A stretch of 42,056 nt of DNA from Candidatus Abzuiibacterium crystallinum (GCA_002787155.1 PCVY01000049.1:35554-77609); one strand, 5' to 3'; positions 8,011 through 16,793 are shown, numbered from the stretch's first letter. The notes: generated by a model not told the origin, from the letters alone. Made by a program: numbers and translations.

Positions 8011-8247
8011 ATATTGTACATCGTACAGCGTACTTCGTACATCGGACATGCTTATCCCAACATGCTTATCCAAAAAGCACGCCATGACTGTCATTGCGAG
8101 GAGCTCCGCCATCAGGTGGGGCGACGCGGCAATCCCAGAACTGAGATTGCTTCTCCGCCTAAGGCGGATCGCAATGACGGTTTGGCGCATCGTCTGTAAC
8201 TCCGAGGCGATGTACAAAGTACGAGGTACGAAATACAATGTACGAAA
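8011..8247. repeat. Nested repeat block: GTAC-word inverted repeats around a GTCATTGCGAG element
   Basis: This is the spacer between the NlpC/P60 gene and the phosphoesterase. The outer parts (8011-8050 and 8208-8247) consist of stuttered words such as CGTACTTCGTACAT and ATGTACAAAGTACGAG that are loosely inverted relative to each other. They enclose the separate element at 8090-8178. No gene is seen in the block; open frames through it read only repeat-derived peptides. Confidence 0.6.
8090..8178. repeat. GTCATTGCGAG-ended palindromic element, intergenic copy
   Basis: The ends GTCATTGCGA (8090-8099) and TCGCAATGAC (8169-8178) are perfect inverted repeats. Inside are GAGATTGCTTC-like and TCCGCCTAAGGCGGA segments, the latter itself palindromic. 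The element is non-coding and too small for its own transposase. A second copy, 115 bp, lies inside the miaB coding sequence (37581-37695). Confidence 0.8.
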
Positions 8248-9624
8248 TTAATTCACTTCGCTCATTTGGATAATGCGGTGGAAAAGCGGGCCTAAGTAAG
8301 AATTGCCGTTTAAATCAAGGTCAGAAACAACCACTTGGTTAATGCGGTTTTTCTCATCTTTCACAGGGTCCTGGCCAATGCGCTCGGCCCAGGTGGAATG
8401 AATTACGTAAAACTTCTCATCAATCTCGCCCAAATAAAGCATCATGTGCATTTTCATGCGCAGAAGCGTAATCCCCGGCGTCGCGGCTTGACGGAGCGTG
8501 GCTTTCTTCAGTTCTGACTGCTCAAACGGCTTGAATGAACCCAATTGGGTGCCGGCAAAAGCTTGCTGGTCGGAATCGCGCGGCAAGTCCACGCCCATGC
8601 TGGTAAACACATCAAAGGTAAAGCCCGAGCAGTCACGCCCCATGTATGTACCGCCCCAGCCGTAGCGTGCGCTGAGTAATTTAAAAGCTTGGCGAATCAC
8701 GTTCGCTTGTGTATAAGGGGGAAATTGCGTGCGGGCATCATCCGATAACTTAATATAACCACGTCCCAAAACCACTTTACCGCCCTCTCCGCGCTTAGGC
8801 ATTTCCACAAGAAAAGCGGTGTCGGTTTGACTGACGCGCGGGATCACGGTGCCCATGCTTGGACGATCCAACACAGCGGTAAAATCAGGACCGGCATAGA
8901 CGGGCACGCTCTCACCCGTCACAACCACATAGTCTTTTGATTTTACTTTTTCTTTGACAGCGTCCTGATCTTTAAAAAAGGCAATATGTTTGGACTCCAC
9001 CCACCCGCGCACATAGGGCGCCTGGACGTAATACCATTTGCCGTCCGTTGAGGTGTGATAAACCGCGACCGGCGTCCAAAGCTTGATCAGCGTAAATTGC
9101 AGCTGGTCAAATTCGATATCGCCCTTCTCTTCCAACATTTTTACCCAAATGGGAAGTGCGCGGACTGAGGCGGCCGTCGTGGCAACGCCCCAGCGGATGT
9201 TAACCATGTTTGGTACCGCATCTAAATTGAGATTAGGAAGAATTTGATCGGTGAACAGGTCTTTCGTAATATATTTGTCATCCACACCAAAGAGCTTGCG
9301 GCTTTTTATCGTTTCGTATGATTTTTCAATGGCTTCCTTGATATCAATCCCGCGAAACATGCCTTTGATTTTAAAAACATCCGTCCGTTCGGCAATGGTT
9401 TCGTTAATTTCTTTGTTGAGCTGGGCAATTTCTTCGGGTGTTTTCAGCGCTTGATTGGCATCGGGCAGACGTTTGATCCAAAAATCCGCATTTTGCATTT
9501 CGGGGGCAGCACCCGATAAAATCAAAGGCCCTTTCGGAAGCGGCGGTAAAGACTCATCTTGGGCTTCTGCGGGTAAATAAATGAGCGATAAAAGTAAGCA
9601 CAAAAAAAATATCTTTGTTTTCAT
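8248..9624 (-). CDS. Secreted SH3-domain NlpC/P60 peptidoglycan hydrolase
   Basis: The 458-residue protein has a signal peptide (KIFFLCLLLSLIYLPAEAQ), two bacterial SH3-like regions (about residues 155-225 with VAVYHTSTDGKWYYVQAP, and 235-300 with VPVYAGPDF) and a C-terminal NlpC/P60 domain. The catalytic Cys is in GRDCSGFTFDVF, followed by His in MKMHMMLYLG and a third polar residue in YVIHSTWAE. Such C40 enzymes cut the D-Glu/diamino acid peptide bonds of peptidoglycan in the periplasm. Start choice is supported by GGAA about 8 nt before the ATG. It follows the His kinase with a 13-nt gap, so it may be the last gene of the signalling operon. Its stop is at the edge of the repeat block. Confidence 0.88.
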   Translation of the reverse strand: MKTKIFFLCLLLSLIYLPAEAQDESLPPLPKGPLILSGAAPEMQNADFWIKRLPDANQALKTPEEIAQLNKEINETIAERTDVFKIKGMFRGIDIKEAIEKSYETIKSRKLFGVDDKYITKDLFTDQILPNLNLDAVPNMVNIRWGVATTAASVRALPIWVKMLEEKGDIEFDQLQFTLIKLWTPVAVYHTSTDGKWYYVQAPYVRGWVESKHIAFFKDQDAVKEKVKSKDYVVVTGESVPVYAGPDFTAVLDRPSMGTVIPRVSQTDTAFLVEMPKRGEGGKVVLGRGYIKLSDDARTQFPPYTQANVIRQAFKLLSARYGWGGTYMGRDCSGFTFDVFTSMGVDLPRDSDQQAFAGTQLGSFKPFEQSELKKATLRQAATPGITLLRMKMHMMLYLGEIDEKFYVIHSTWAERIGQDPVKDEKNRINQVVVSDLDLNGNSYLGPLFHRIIQMSEVN

Positions 9625-9637
9625 GAAACGATTTCCG

Positions 9638-10549
9638 TTATTGTGGGATGGTAAAGTGAAAAGCGGCGCCGTGATTTAATTCCGATTCCGCCCAAATTTT
9701 TCCACCATGTAATTCAATAATTTCTTTACAAATGGCTAATCCCAAACCCGTTCCGTGCTGATGTCCCAACGGCTCGGCGCGTTCAAACTGCTGAAACTTC
9801 ACAAAAAGTTTACTGATGTCCTGTTTATCGATTCCGATGCCCGTGTCCTGAACATAAAATTCGAAATTCTTCGCATCCGTCCGGGCGCCCACTGTCACAC
9901 GACCGTCTTTAGGAGTAAATTTAATAGCATTGTCGACTAAATTAGTCAACACTTGGATGATTTTACCCGGGTCGCACACAAGCGTCTGATCCGGCCCAAC
10001 GGCAGTATCCATCATCACCCGAACCGATTTAACATTGGCTTTTAAGGCACTTGGTTTTAACACCTTTTCAATCAGTTCAGAGGCGTGTACAGTTTGCTTT
10101 TTCAGGCGCACCTTTCCGCCTTCCAATTTAGAAATATCGAGCACTTCACTGACGATGTGCGTGAGACGGTTCACTCCCTCCAATACCCCATCCAAAGCTT
10201 CTTTTTGATCTTGAGTGACATCGCCTAAAACACCGTCATGCACTTGCGAAATGCCGGCCTTAATCATCGTGAGCGGTGTTTTAAGCTCGTGTGAGACGGT
10301 TGAAATAAAATCGGACTTCAGTTTATCAATCACCTGAAGTTTCTGATGTTTCTTGTAAAGATCGTTAAAAAGCATCTGGATGCCTTCATTACTTTCACGG
10401 TTATCGTGCTCAAGTTTCTTGAGTTGTTGTTTCAATGCTTCGATTTCCCTGTGCAACTTTTGATTTTCAGCCTGCAGAGCCTGTGCGGATGTTTTGGAAG
10501 CCGCCATACAGTTAAGCGGAATTGCTTTTTGATTTTTCAATCGTGTCAT
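9638..10549 (-). CDS. Soluble sensor histidine kinase (HisKA-HATPase)
   Basis: The 303-residue kinase has a coiled-coil N-terminus (QALQAENQKLHREIEALKQQ), a HisKA box with the phosphorylated His87 in FISTVSHELKTPL, and a HATPase domain with N box VLTNLVDNAIKFTP, G1 VQDTGIGID and G2 GTGLGLAICKEI. No membrane segment and no PAS domain are present, so it probably receives its signal through the coiled coil or a partner. The first 14 codons overlap the receiver gene upstream (38 nt). A second ATG at 10507 would start 4 nt after that gene's stop. GAAAG before the 10549 ATG slightly favours the longer form. Its target could be either of the two receivers upstream. Confidence 0.88.
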   Translation of the reverse strand: MTRLKNQKAIPLNCMAASKTSAQALQAENQKLHREIEALKQQLKKLEHDNRESNEGIQMLFNDLYKKHQKLQVIDKLKSDFISTVSHELKTPLTMIKAGISQVHDGVLGDVTQDQKEALDGVLEGVNRLTHIVSEVLDISKLEGGKVRLKKQTVHASELIEKVLKPSALKANVKSVRVMMDTAVGPDQTLVCDPGKIIQVLTNLVDNAIKFTPKDGRVTVGARTDAKNFEFYVQDTGIGIDKQDISKLFVKFQQFERAEPLGHQHGTGLGLAICKEIIELHGGKIWAESELNHGAAFHFTIPQ

Positions 10550-10898
10550 GAATGACTTTCACGAGTTCTTCCATCTCGAAAGGTTTTGTCACATATTCAT
10601 CAGCGCCGGTTTGAAACCCCAATTGAGAATCTTCATCCATGTCCCGGGCTGTGCACATCACAACGGGAATATGTGAAAACTGTTTATCAAATTTGAGCAG
10701 CCGGCAAACTTTGTAGCCATCGAGCTTGGGCATCATGATGTCCAGTAAAATCAAGTCGGGATTTTGTTGGCGGGTTAAATCCAGGACGCTTTGGCCGTCT
10801 TGGGCAGTCACGACTTCAAAACCTTCTTTTTGAAGCCGTGCGGTCACCATTTTCAAGATGAAGGGTTCATCATCAGCAATCAAAATTTTCTTTGCCAT
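10512..10898 (-). CDS. Single-domain response regulator (receiver)
   Basis: This CheY-like receiver of 128 residues has no output domain. The acidic pair is in ILIADDEPF, the phospho-acceptor Asp in DLILLDIMMPKLDGY, the switch Thr in VVMCTARD and the Lys in YVTKPFEME. It would relay phosphate or bind a partner protein rather than DNA. It overlaps the start of the downstream kinase, which suggests translational coupling and a cognate pair, and it follows another stand-alone receiver by 25 nt. Confidence 0.92.
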   Translation of the reverse strand: MAKKILIADDEPFILKMVTARLQKEGFEVVTAQDGQSVLDLTRQQNPDLILLDIMMPKLDGYKVCRLLKFDKQFSHIPVVMCTARDMDEDSQLGFQTGADEYVTKPFEMEELVKVIHDTIEKSKSNSA

Positions 10899-10923
10899 TC
10901 ATTCACGACTTTGCCTTCTGCGC

Positions 10924-11292
10924 TTATTTTGTTCCCAGGAATTTCTCGATCTTCTGCAACAGCTCCTGTGCATCATAAGGTTTGGTGAGATAATCCCCGA
11001 TACCTTCTATTTCAAATAAATCTTTCAGTTTATCTTTCGCCGTTAAAACAATAATGGGTATTTTGAGATCCGGATACCGGTTTCGCATTTCACGAATAAA
11101 GGTATAACCGTCCATTCGGGGCATCATGACATCTAAAATAATTAAATCCGGTCTTTCATATTCAACTTTTTCAAGCCCCTCTTCTCCGTCTGCCGCCGCA
11201 ATCACCTCATAAGATTTTGACTCCAAACGCGCTTTTAACATGGCGCGCACATCCGGCTCATCGTCTATCGTTAAAATCCTCTTTTGAACCAT
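10924..11292 (-). CDS. Single-domain response regulator (receiver)
   Basis: A second stand-alone receiver, 122 residues. Acidic residues are in ILTIDDEPDV, the phospho-acceptor Asp in DLIILDVMMPRMDGY, Thr in IIVLTAKD and Lys in DYLTKPYDAQ. I start it at 11292 because AAGGAG lies 8 nt upstream; an in-frame codon at 11310 lacks such a site. It stands between the HEAT-repeat protein and the other receiver. Two output-less receivers beside two kinases suggest a phosphorelay or protein-protein signalling rather than direct gene control. Confidence 0.92.
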   Translation of the reverse strand: MVQKRILTIDDEPDVRAMLKARLESKSYEVIAAADGEEGLEKVEYERPDLIILDVMMPRMDGYTFIREMRNRYPDLKIPIIVLTAKDKLKDLFEIEGIGDYLTKPYDAQELLQKIEKFLGTK

Positions 11293-11384
11293 TAGGTGTC
11301 TCCTTCGCATCCTGCCTTGTTGTATTGACTCTTCTATTTACGAGTAAAATAAGCGGGTTCTTAAGTCTCGTTCATGAAATAAAC

Positions 11385-11404
11385 CGTTCTCTCCTTAGAG
11401 AACC
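11385..11404 (-). terminator. Hairpin after the HEAT-repeat gene, possible weak terminator
   Basis: GTTCTCT (11386-11392), CCTT and AGAGAAC (11397-11403) form a 7-bp stem directly after the HEAT-repeat gene. The minus-strand tail CGGTTTATTT is only moderately T-rich, and the plus-strand side has CTTTGTTTTT. It may reduce read-through into the two receiver genes. Confidence 0.4.
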
Positions 11405-11417
11405 TTTGTTTTTCTGA

Positions 11418-13685
11418 CTAATCGTACCAACGTAAAGGCGCTTTGTGACCGCACTTACGGCAAACCCAAGCGCCTTGTTTGTGCTGTTTGAGGTTCCAGC
11501 CGTAAAGCACCAGCGGAATACCAATGAGGATAGGTGAAAGTAAAATACCGACGATAATTAAAATCATGGCCGGCGAACCGCCCATGGTGGGTTCCGCGAT
11601 GGGCCTGCCGCAGCGAGGGCAGCGAAAAACATCTGCTTCTTTTTGCTCTTCTTGGACGCGCACTTTTCCCAGTGCTTTGGCGGCCGCAAGGCGCACCCCT
11701 TCGTTGTCATCTTTGGTCGCTTTGAGCAGCGGATCAATGGCCCGTTCATCTTTCAGCTCCCCAAGCGCCAGAGCTGCGGCGGCCCGAACCACATCACTTT
11801 CGTCCTTCAGTGAAACGGTGATATTGTCTAAAACCGTTGTATCTCCGATGTGCCCCAAAGCAGTCGCCGCATTGGCACGTACTTGAACATTTTCATGTTT
11901 CAGTGCTTCGGTCAAAGGTGCAATGGCGGCATCGCCAAAGCTAAAGAGCGCCGCAATGGCTTTTTCCCTGACATTTTTAATGGCATCGCCCAGGGTTTCA
12001 ATTAAAGCCGGAATTGTTATTTCTTGACTCATACGCCCTAAGATAATACAAGTTTCCTTGCGTACTTCCTCGGACGGGTCTTTGAGCGCTGCGATGAGCG
12101 CTTCCACTATTTTTTGATCGGGCGGCAAGTTGCTTAAAGCCTGGACCGCTTGACTTCTGACAAAGGCATTTTCGTCTTTCAGTGCCCGGATTAATGACTC
12201 TTTGGCGGATCCGCCCATTTGACCCAGTGCCCATACGGCACTGCCGCGCACTTGTTCGGATTTATCTTTCAAGGTTTCACCAAAAGAATCCAACGCACGG
12301 CGGTCTCCGATTTTCCCAAGCGCGGTTGCGGCCGACGCCCGCACCAACGTATTGCTGTCTTTGAGACATTGCATTAAGGGCTCCACACACGCGGCGTTTC
12401 CCAGTGCTCCCAGCGACTCGGCTGCCTGCGCACGCAGAATATCATTGTCGCTTTTCAACGTCTCCAATAATTTATCAATCGTCGTCGCATCTTTGAGATG
12501 ATGAAGTGCATCCGCCACCGTTTGTTTCACCGTTTGATTTTGATCATTCATTGCCTGCATCAGTGCATCCACCGCCTTCGGATCTTTCATGCTGCCCAAA
12601 GCATAGGCGGCTTCATCGCGCACCATATCGGCGGGATCTTTAAGCAATTGAATCAGCGTATCAAGCGCCGTCACATCTTTCAGCTGCCCGAGCACTTGCG
12701 CTGCTTTTTCACGGACGGTTTCGCTTTCATCTTTGGCACACTCGATCAAGGCCGGAACAGCTTTTTTCTCTTTAAAATAACCGATGGCCGCAATGGCTTT
12801 TTCTTTTACCATCGCGCTCTTGTCTTTGAGCGCTTGGATCATGGCATCGACGACCTTTTTATCTTTCATTTTGGCAAGTGACTCAATGGCATTCGCGCGA
12901 ACTTTCTCATCCGGATCACTCAAAGCTTGTACCAATCGATCGGCTTTCTTAGCATCTTCAAGTCTTGTCACTGCATTGGCCGCCGTGGATTGAGCAATGG
13001 CATCGGGATCTTTCATCATGGTGATTAGAGGCTCCATGGCCCGTGTATCGCCGATTAAGCCCAGCGCATCAGCCGCCCGCGTTCTTACGTAATTATCTTT
13101 ATCTTTTAAAACTTCAATGAGGGGTTCCACTGCTAAGGGATTGCCGATGTGCCCCAAAACCGAAGCTGATTTCTCGCGTGTTCTAGGATTTTCGGACTTG
13201 AGCGCTTGAATTAAAGGATCCAGACCGGGCTGGCCAATCACAGCAAGTGCCCAACCGGCCTCATCCCGCACACTTTCATTTTCGTGGCCGAGTGCTTGAA
13301 TTAAACCGGGGATCGCAGACGAGCCCATATCTGCCAAAGCCATGGCAGCCGCTTCACGCACTTGATTATCGCCATCTGCCAATGCCAATACCAAGGATGG
13401 AATAGCGCTTGCTGATAATCGGCTGAGAGCGGTCACGGTTTTGAGACGTATGTATTTGTCATCGGCTTTCAGCATGCCCGTGAGCGCTTCCAGCGTTGTG
13501 GGATCGGCAATCTCACCCAAAGCTTCTACAACCGCTTCTTTCACATAGCTGTTTGAATCTTTGAGTGCTGCGGTTAAAGCTTCAACAGCCTGGGGGCCTT
13601 CTTTACCAAGCTCGCGCGCTGCATCACGCCGGGCGGACCAGCTTTCGTCTTTCAATTGTTTGGTTAATTGATCCAGTAAAGCCAT
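11418..13685 (-). CDS. HEAT-repeat (PBS-lyase type) protein with C-terminal zinc-ribbon and membrane anchor
   Basis: About 21-22 tandem repeats of roughly 31 residues fill residues 1-670, each with the consensus DxxxxVRxxAAxALGxIGDxxA followed by a second helix (for example VEALGEIADPTTLEALTGML). Such solenoids are protein-binding scaffolds. The C-terminus is unusual: a CPRCGRP knuckle, then a hydrophobic stretch (MILIIVGILLSPILIGIPLV), then CRKCGHKAPL, so the two halves of a zinc ribbon flank a membrane segment. The gene follows the PAS kinase with a 2-nt gap and precedes two receivers, so it is probably a membrane-tethered scaffold of that signalling system. No enzyme motif is visible. The repeats are alike enough that recombination between them could change the number. 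Confidence 0.85.
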   Translation of the reverse strand: MALLDQLTKQLKDESWSARRDAARELGKEGPQAVEALTAALKDSNSYVKEAVVEALGEIADPTTLEALTGMLKADDKYIRLKTVTALSRLSASAIPSLVLALADGDNQVREAAAMALADMGSSAIPGLIQALGHENESVRDEAGWALAVIGQPGLDPLIQALKSENPRTREKSASVLGHIGNPLAVEPLIEVLKDKDNYVRTRAADALGLIGDTRAMEPLITMMKDPDAIAQSTAANAVTRLEDAKKADRLVQALSDPDEKVRANAIESLAKMKDKKVVDAMIQALKDKSAMVKEKAIAAIGYFKEKKAVPALIECAKDESETVREKAAQVLGQLKDVTALDTLIQLLKDPADMVRDEAAYALGSMKDPKAVDALMQAMNDQNQTVKQTVADALHHLKDATTIDKLLETLKSDNDILRAQAAESLGALGNAACVEPLMQCLKDSNTLVRASAATALGKIGDRRALDSFGETLKDKSEQVRGSAVWALGQMGGSAKESLIRALKDENAFVRSQAVQALSNLPPDQKIVEALIAALKDPSEEVRKETCIILGRMSQEITIPALIETLGDAIKNVREKAIAALFSFGDAAIAPLTEALKHENVQVRANAATALGHIGDTTVLDNITVSLKDESDVVRAAAALALGELKDERAIDPLLKATKDDNEGVRLAAAKALGKVRVQEEQKEADVFRCPRCGRPIAEPTMGGSPAMILIIVGILLSPILIGIPLVLYGWNLKQHKQGAWVCRKCGHKAPLRWYD

Positions 13686-13687
13686 GG

Positions 13688-15868
13688 TTATGACTTCGAG
13701 TGCGCATCTAACTTAATCATGATGACAGCCTTCGCTCCTTTGCCATTTTGGTTATTGATAAGTTCAATCGTGGCATGATGTAAATCTAAAATATTTTTTA
13801 CCACGGATAAACCCAAACCGGTTCCGCCTTTTTCACGCTTGGTGGTGAAAAACGGATCAAATATTTTGGGCATATTCTCTTCGCTGATTCCCGTACCGGC
13901 ATCTTCTATTTCAATGACTGCCACGTCATCTCCGATGCTAAAAATATCTTCACGCCGACGGCCGACAAAAGGTTCAAAGCGGTTGAGTGTGCGCGGAAAA
14001 AGCCGAATGGTTAAAGCACTGCCAGGCTCTGTCGCATGAATGGCATTCATCATCAAATTAATGAACACCTGCTGCATACGGTTCGCATCCAAATTCACTT
14101 TCGGCAGGCGCTTATCATACTCTTTCTTCAAATTAATTTTGGCAGTTTTTAATTGTGGTTCTAAAAGCGTCAACGTGCTATCCATGACTTCCATGAGGCT
14201 CACCTTCTTCAAATCCAGTTCGCTCATTCGCGAAAAGTCTAAGAGTTCGGAGATGATGGTAGAGGCTCGATCAACCGCTTCTTCCATTTCTTCCAGGACT
14301 TTTGCAGCTTCTTTGTCTTTCTTGGGGATCAAGTCGGAAAGGTAATCAATTTGCTGTACCAAAATATTGAGCGGATTTTTGACTTCATGTGCCACGCCGG
14401 CCGCCAAGCGGCCGATCGACTGCAGTTTTTCGGCTTGAACCAATTGATTTTGCAACACCTTCAAATCTTCGTGGCTTTTTTTGAGTTCTCTGTAAAGCGT
14501 GCGGATTCCCTCGTTGGTCTTGATGAGGTCATTTGATTGCACCCTTAACTTTTCATTGGCCATTTGAAGCGCTTGTTCGGCCTTTATACGGTCGGTAAAG
14601 TCATGCGAGGTCGATACGAAATGCGTGATATCACCCTGTTCGTTCCTGAGCGGCGTTACCGTTTGCTCTTCATAATATATTTCCCCGCTCTTTTTTTTGT
14701 TGATAAAAATACCCCGGTAAACATCTCCATTTAAAATGGTTTTCCAGAAACGCTCATAAAAAACTTTGGGATGACGGCCTGATTTTAAAAGACGGGGATT
14801 CTGCCCGACGGCTTCTTGAGCACTAAAACCGGTTAATTGTTCAAAAGTCGGATTGACATATTCAATGACACCGTCTCGATCCGTGATCACGACTGCTTCT
14901 GCTGTCTGCTGTACCACGTTGGACAACTTCTTCAAACTGGCCTCTGATTCCCGTCGCTTGGAAATGTCGCGAAACGTCACAACGGCACCGACCACCTCAT
15001 AGCCTTCTTTTAAAGGTGTGCTGGTGTATTCAACCGGAAAATAAGAGCCGTCCCGCCTCCAAAAAAGCTCGTCATTCACATGACGGGACACACCGCCCGT
15101 GAACGTTTGAAATATCGGGCATTTGGCCGTACCAAAAGGCCGTCCGTCTTCTTTGGTATGATGTAAGACATCGTGCTCTAATTTTCCGACAAATTCTTCG
15201 GGCTCCCATCCGATGATGCGGGCTGCTGCTTCATTAATAAAAGTAGTTTTGCCTGTTTTGTCTAAACAGTAAATACCTTCATCGGTTGAGTTTAAAATAA
15301 GATCCGTCCGCATTTTCTCGCGGCGGATAGCTTCTTCATCTTCACGAAGCTTATTTAAGCTGACAAGCCGATCGGCGGCTGCCAAATAAGTGACGACAAC
15401 CGTGGTCACGACACCCATTAAAAAAATAGGTCTCACGAAGTCGGTGTCGATGAAATAAATTAAACCAGAAAGCAACACCACATAGACCGAATAAGCCAAC
15501 AACACGCGCCGCCGGTTGAGACATGCTCCGATGGCAAAAATAGTTACGAACATTCCCATGGCATACGTACTATGAACATGGTTTTGATAAAGCAAAACAA
15601 AGTAGTGCGTGGTCATGATCCAGCCTAGAAAGCTGAAGATCAGTTCGGTGTGCCGCGCCACGCGCGGCAGGATGTAAGACAGTCCGAAAAAGAAAAGACA
15701 GATAGCACCAATGACCAAACGTCCCAGTTTGTCATCCTGAATACCGGGTACCCAAGCTTCAAAAGCAAACCCCCATACCGGATAAAGAATACCCGCCAGC
15801 AAAAGAAAAATACGGTAAAAACCAATCTTTAGTTCGGGTGTTGACAAATCTTCCGATTGAAATGCCAT
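13688..15868 (-). CDS. Membrane sensor histidine kinase with two PAS domains
   Basis: The 726-residue kinase starts with about six membrane helices in the first 190 residues (for example FYRIFLLLAGILYPVWGFAF and LVIGAICLFFFGLSYILP). PAS 1 (LNSTDEGIYCLDKTGKTTFI) includes the conserved HHTKEDGRPFGTAKCPIF stretch. PAS 2 (ADAVVITDRDGVIEYVNPTF-like, QLTGFSAQEAVGQNP) is followed by a coiled coil. The HisKA box carries His near residue 494 in AAGVAHEVKNPLN, and the HATPase has INLMMNAIHAT, DAGTGIS and GGTGLGLSVVKN. I use the ATG at 15868, which has GAGG 9 nt upstream; a TTG at 15940 would lengthen the frame but lacks such support. It heads the HEAT-receiver-receiver-kinase cluster. Confidence 0.88.
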   Translation of the reverse strand: MAFQSEDLSTPELKIGFYRIFLLLAGILYPVWGFAFEAWVPGIQDDKLGRLVIGAICLFFFGLSYILPRVARHTELIFSFLGWIMTTHYFVLLYQNHVHSTYAMGMFVTIFAIGACLNRRRVLLAYSVYVVLLSGLIYFIDTDFVRPIFLMGVVTTVVVTYLAAADRLVSLNKLREDEEAIRREKMRTDLILNSTDEGIYCLDKTGKTTFINEAAARIIGWEPEEFVGKLEHDVLHHTKEDGRPFGTAKCPIFQTFTGGVSRHVNDELFWRRDGSYFPVEYTSTPLKEGYEVVGAVVTFRDISKRRESEASLKKLSNVVQQTAEAVVITDRDGVIEYVNPTFEQLTGFSAQEAVGQNPRLLKSGRHPKVFYERFWKTILNGDVYRGIFINKKKSGEIYYEEQTVTPLRNEQGDITHFVSTSHDFTDRIKAEQALQMANEKLRVQSNDLIKTNEGIRTLYRELKKSHEDLKVLQNQLVQAEKLQSIGRLAAGVAHEVKNPLNILVQQIDYLSDLIPKKDKEAAKVLEEMEEAVDRASTIISELLDFSRMSELDLKKVSLMEVMDSTLTLLEPQLKTAKINLKKEYDKRLPKVNLDANRMQQVFINLMMNAIHATEPGSALTIRLFPRTLNRFEPFVGRRREDIFSIGDDVAVIEIEDAGTGISEENMPKIFDPFFTTKREKGGTGLGLSVVKNILDLHHATIELINNQNGKGAKAVIMIKLDAHSKS

Positions 15869-16014
15869 TACTGCCGCCTCAATGATTTGGCCAATGGTTG
15901 AGCGGGTTTCACTCGATGAACGGACAAACGACGGCCGCAAACCGCAAAGATTGCGTTGAGAGTTAAAGAAATGAGTTGCGGCTTCTCGCCCATCAAAGTT
16001 TTAGGTTGATACTT

Positions 16015-16545
16015 TTACGCTACCAATGAAGCAGACGTTTTTTTAAGTACAGAAAATCTATGCTCGGCTAATGCAAATCCGCCAAAAAAGACTGCGGTAA
16101 AAAGTATATCACCTAAAAGTTGGTGTTGGAAAAAAGGAATGGCATAAATAAAACAGCGCGTCAAGCCTTCCCCTGTTAGCGGATAAAGGCCGCTCGTGAG
16201 CCACACGGCAAAATTAGTGATTAGGAAAAAAATAACAGAACTGCCAAAGGCTGCTGTCAACACCAAGAGAGGTTTTTTGTTTTCTTTTAAATAAGTGCCT
16301 ACCCACACAAACCCCAACAAGAGAGCATAAACTAAGGGAAGCAAACTGTGATAACCAATAAACAAATCACTTAAAATCATAGCAGCTAAAACCATTCCCA
16401 TCGCCGTGCGGCGGTTCTGAAAATGCGCCCCGCCAAAAAGAGCCATCCCAATGAGAGGTGTCATATTCCAATAATGAGGGATTAACCTGGATAATGCGCC
16501 TCCTAAAATAATCAATACCAATGTAATAAAACGAATGTTCCGCAT
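16015..16545 (-). CDS. DUF6580-type integral membrane protein
   Basis: This 176-residue protein has about five to six membrane helices. It begins with a typical motif of this family, SRLIPHYWNMTPLIGMALFG followed by GAHFQNRR, and continues with MILSDLFIGYHSLLPLVYAL. The family resembles substrate-binding (S) components of ECF-type transporters, and some members sit near cofactor genes, but no substrate is known. A strong AGGAG lies 6 nt before the ATG. Upstream there is only a GGGGTCAGACCC palindrome, so no riboswitch is visible that would name a ligand. The 146-nt spacer to the PAS kinase shows no clear signal. Confidence 0.65.
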   Translation of the reverse strand: MRNIRFITLVLIILGGALSRLIPHYWNMTPLIGMALFGGAHFQNRRTAMGMVLAAMILSDLFIGYHSLLPLVYALLLGFVWVGTYLKENKKPLLVLTAAFGSSVIFFLITNFAVWLTSGLYPLTGEGLTRCFIYAIPFFQHQLLGDILFTAVFFGGFALAEHRFSVLKKTSASLVA

Positions 16546-16561
16546 GATGCACTCCTTTTTC

Positions 16562-16623
16562 TGGGGTCAGACCCTCTCCACCGAAGAACGGGTCAGTCCT
16601 CTAGCTGATTGGGTCTGACCCCA
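16562..16623. repeat. GGGGTCAGACCC-family palindrome, copy B
   Basis: TGGGGTCAGACCC (16562-16574) and GGGTCTGACCCCA (16611-16623) are a perfect 13-bp inverted repeat. The right part is inside the CWC gene, whose last codons and stop (16593-16595) come from the repeat. Confidence 0.85.
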
Positions 16624-16793
16624 AGTTGTTGATATTCTGAAATTGCTTTGCACAAACAATTAGGGCAAAAACAACTCGTTGCTTTTTTCATCGGTAAAAG
16701 ATGTGGGTAGCTTCTGCACCAACAGTGCTTTTTTCCCTCTGCTAAATCACAAGTAAATAATTGCTGACAAGCTGGGCAACGATTGGGAATCAT
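16593..16793 (-). CDS. Cysteine-rich CWC family protein
   Basis: This small protein of 66 residues starts MIPNRCPACQQLFTCDLAEG and continues KHCWCRSYPHLL and CFCPNCLCKAI. The CPAC, CWC and CPNCLC clusters are the mark of the Cys-rich CWC family, which probably binds zinc; no function is established. The ATG at 16793 overlaps the end of the Dph6-like gene (stop 16795-16797 on the minus strand), so the two are translationally coupled. A longer frame to 16871 lies inside that gene and is not likely. The final residues QLGVRPNQLED are coded by the palindromic repeat B, so the native C-terminus has been replaced or extended. Confidence 0.75.
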   Translation of the reverse strand: MIPNRCPACQQLFTCDLAEGKKHCWCRSYPHLLPMKKATSCFCPNCLCKAISEYQQLGVRPNQLED

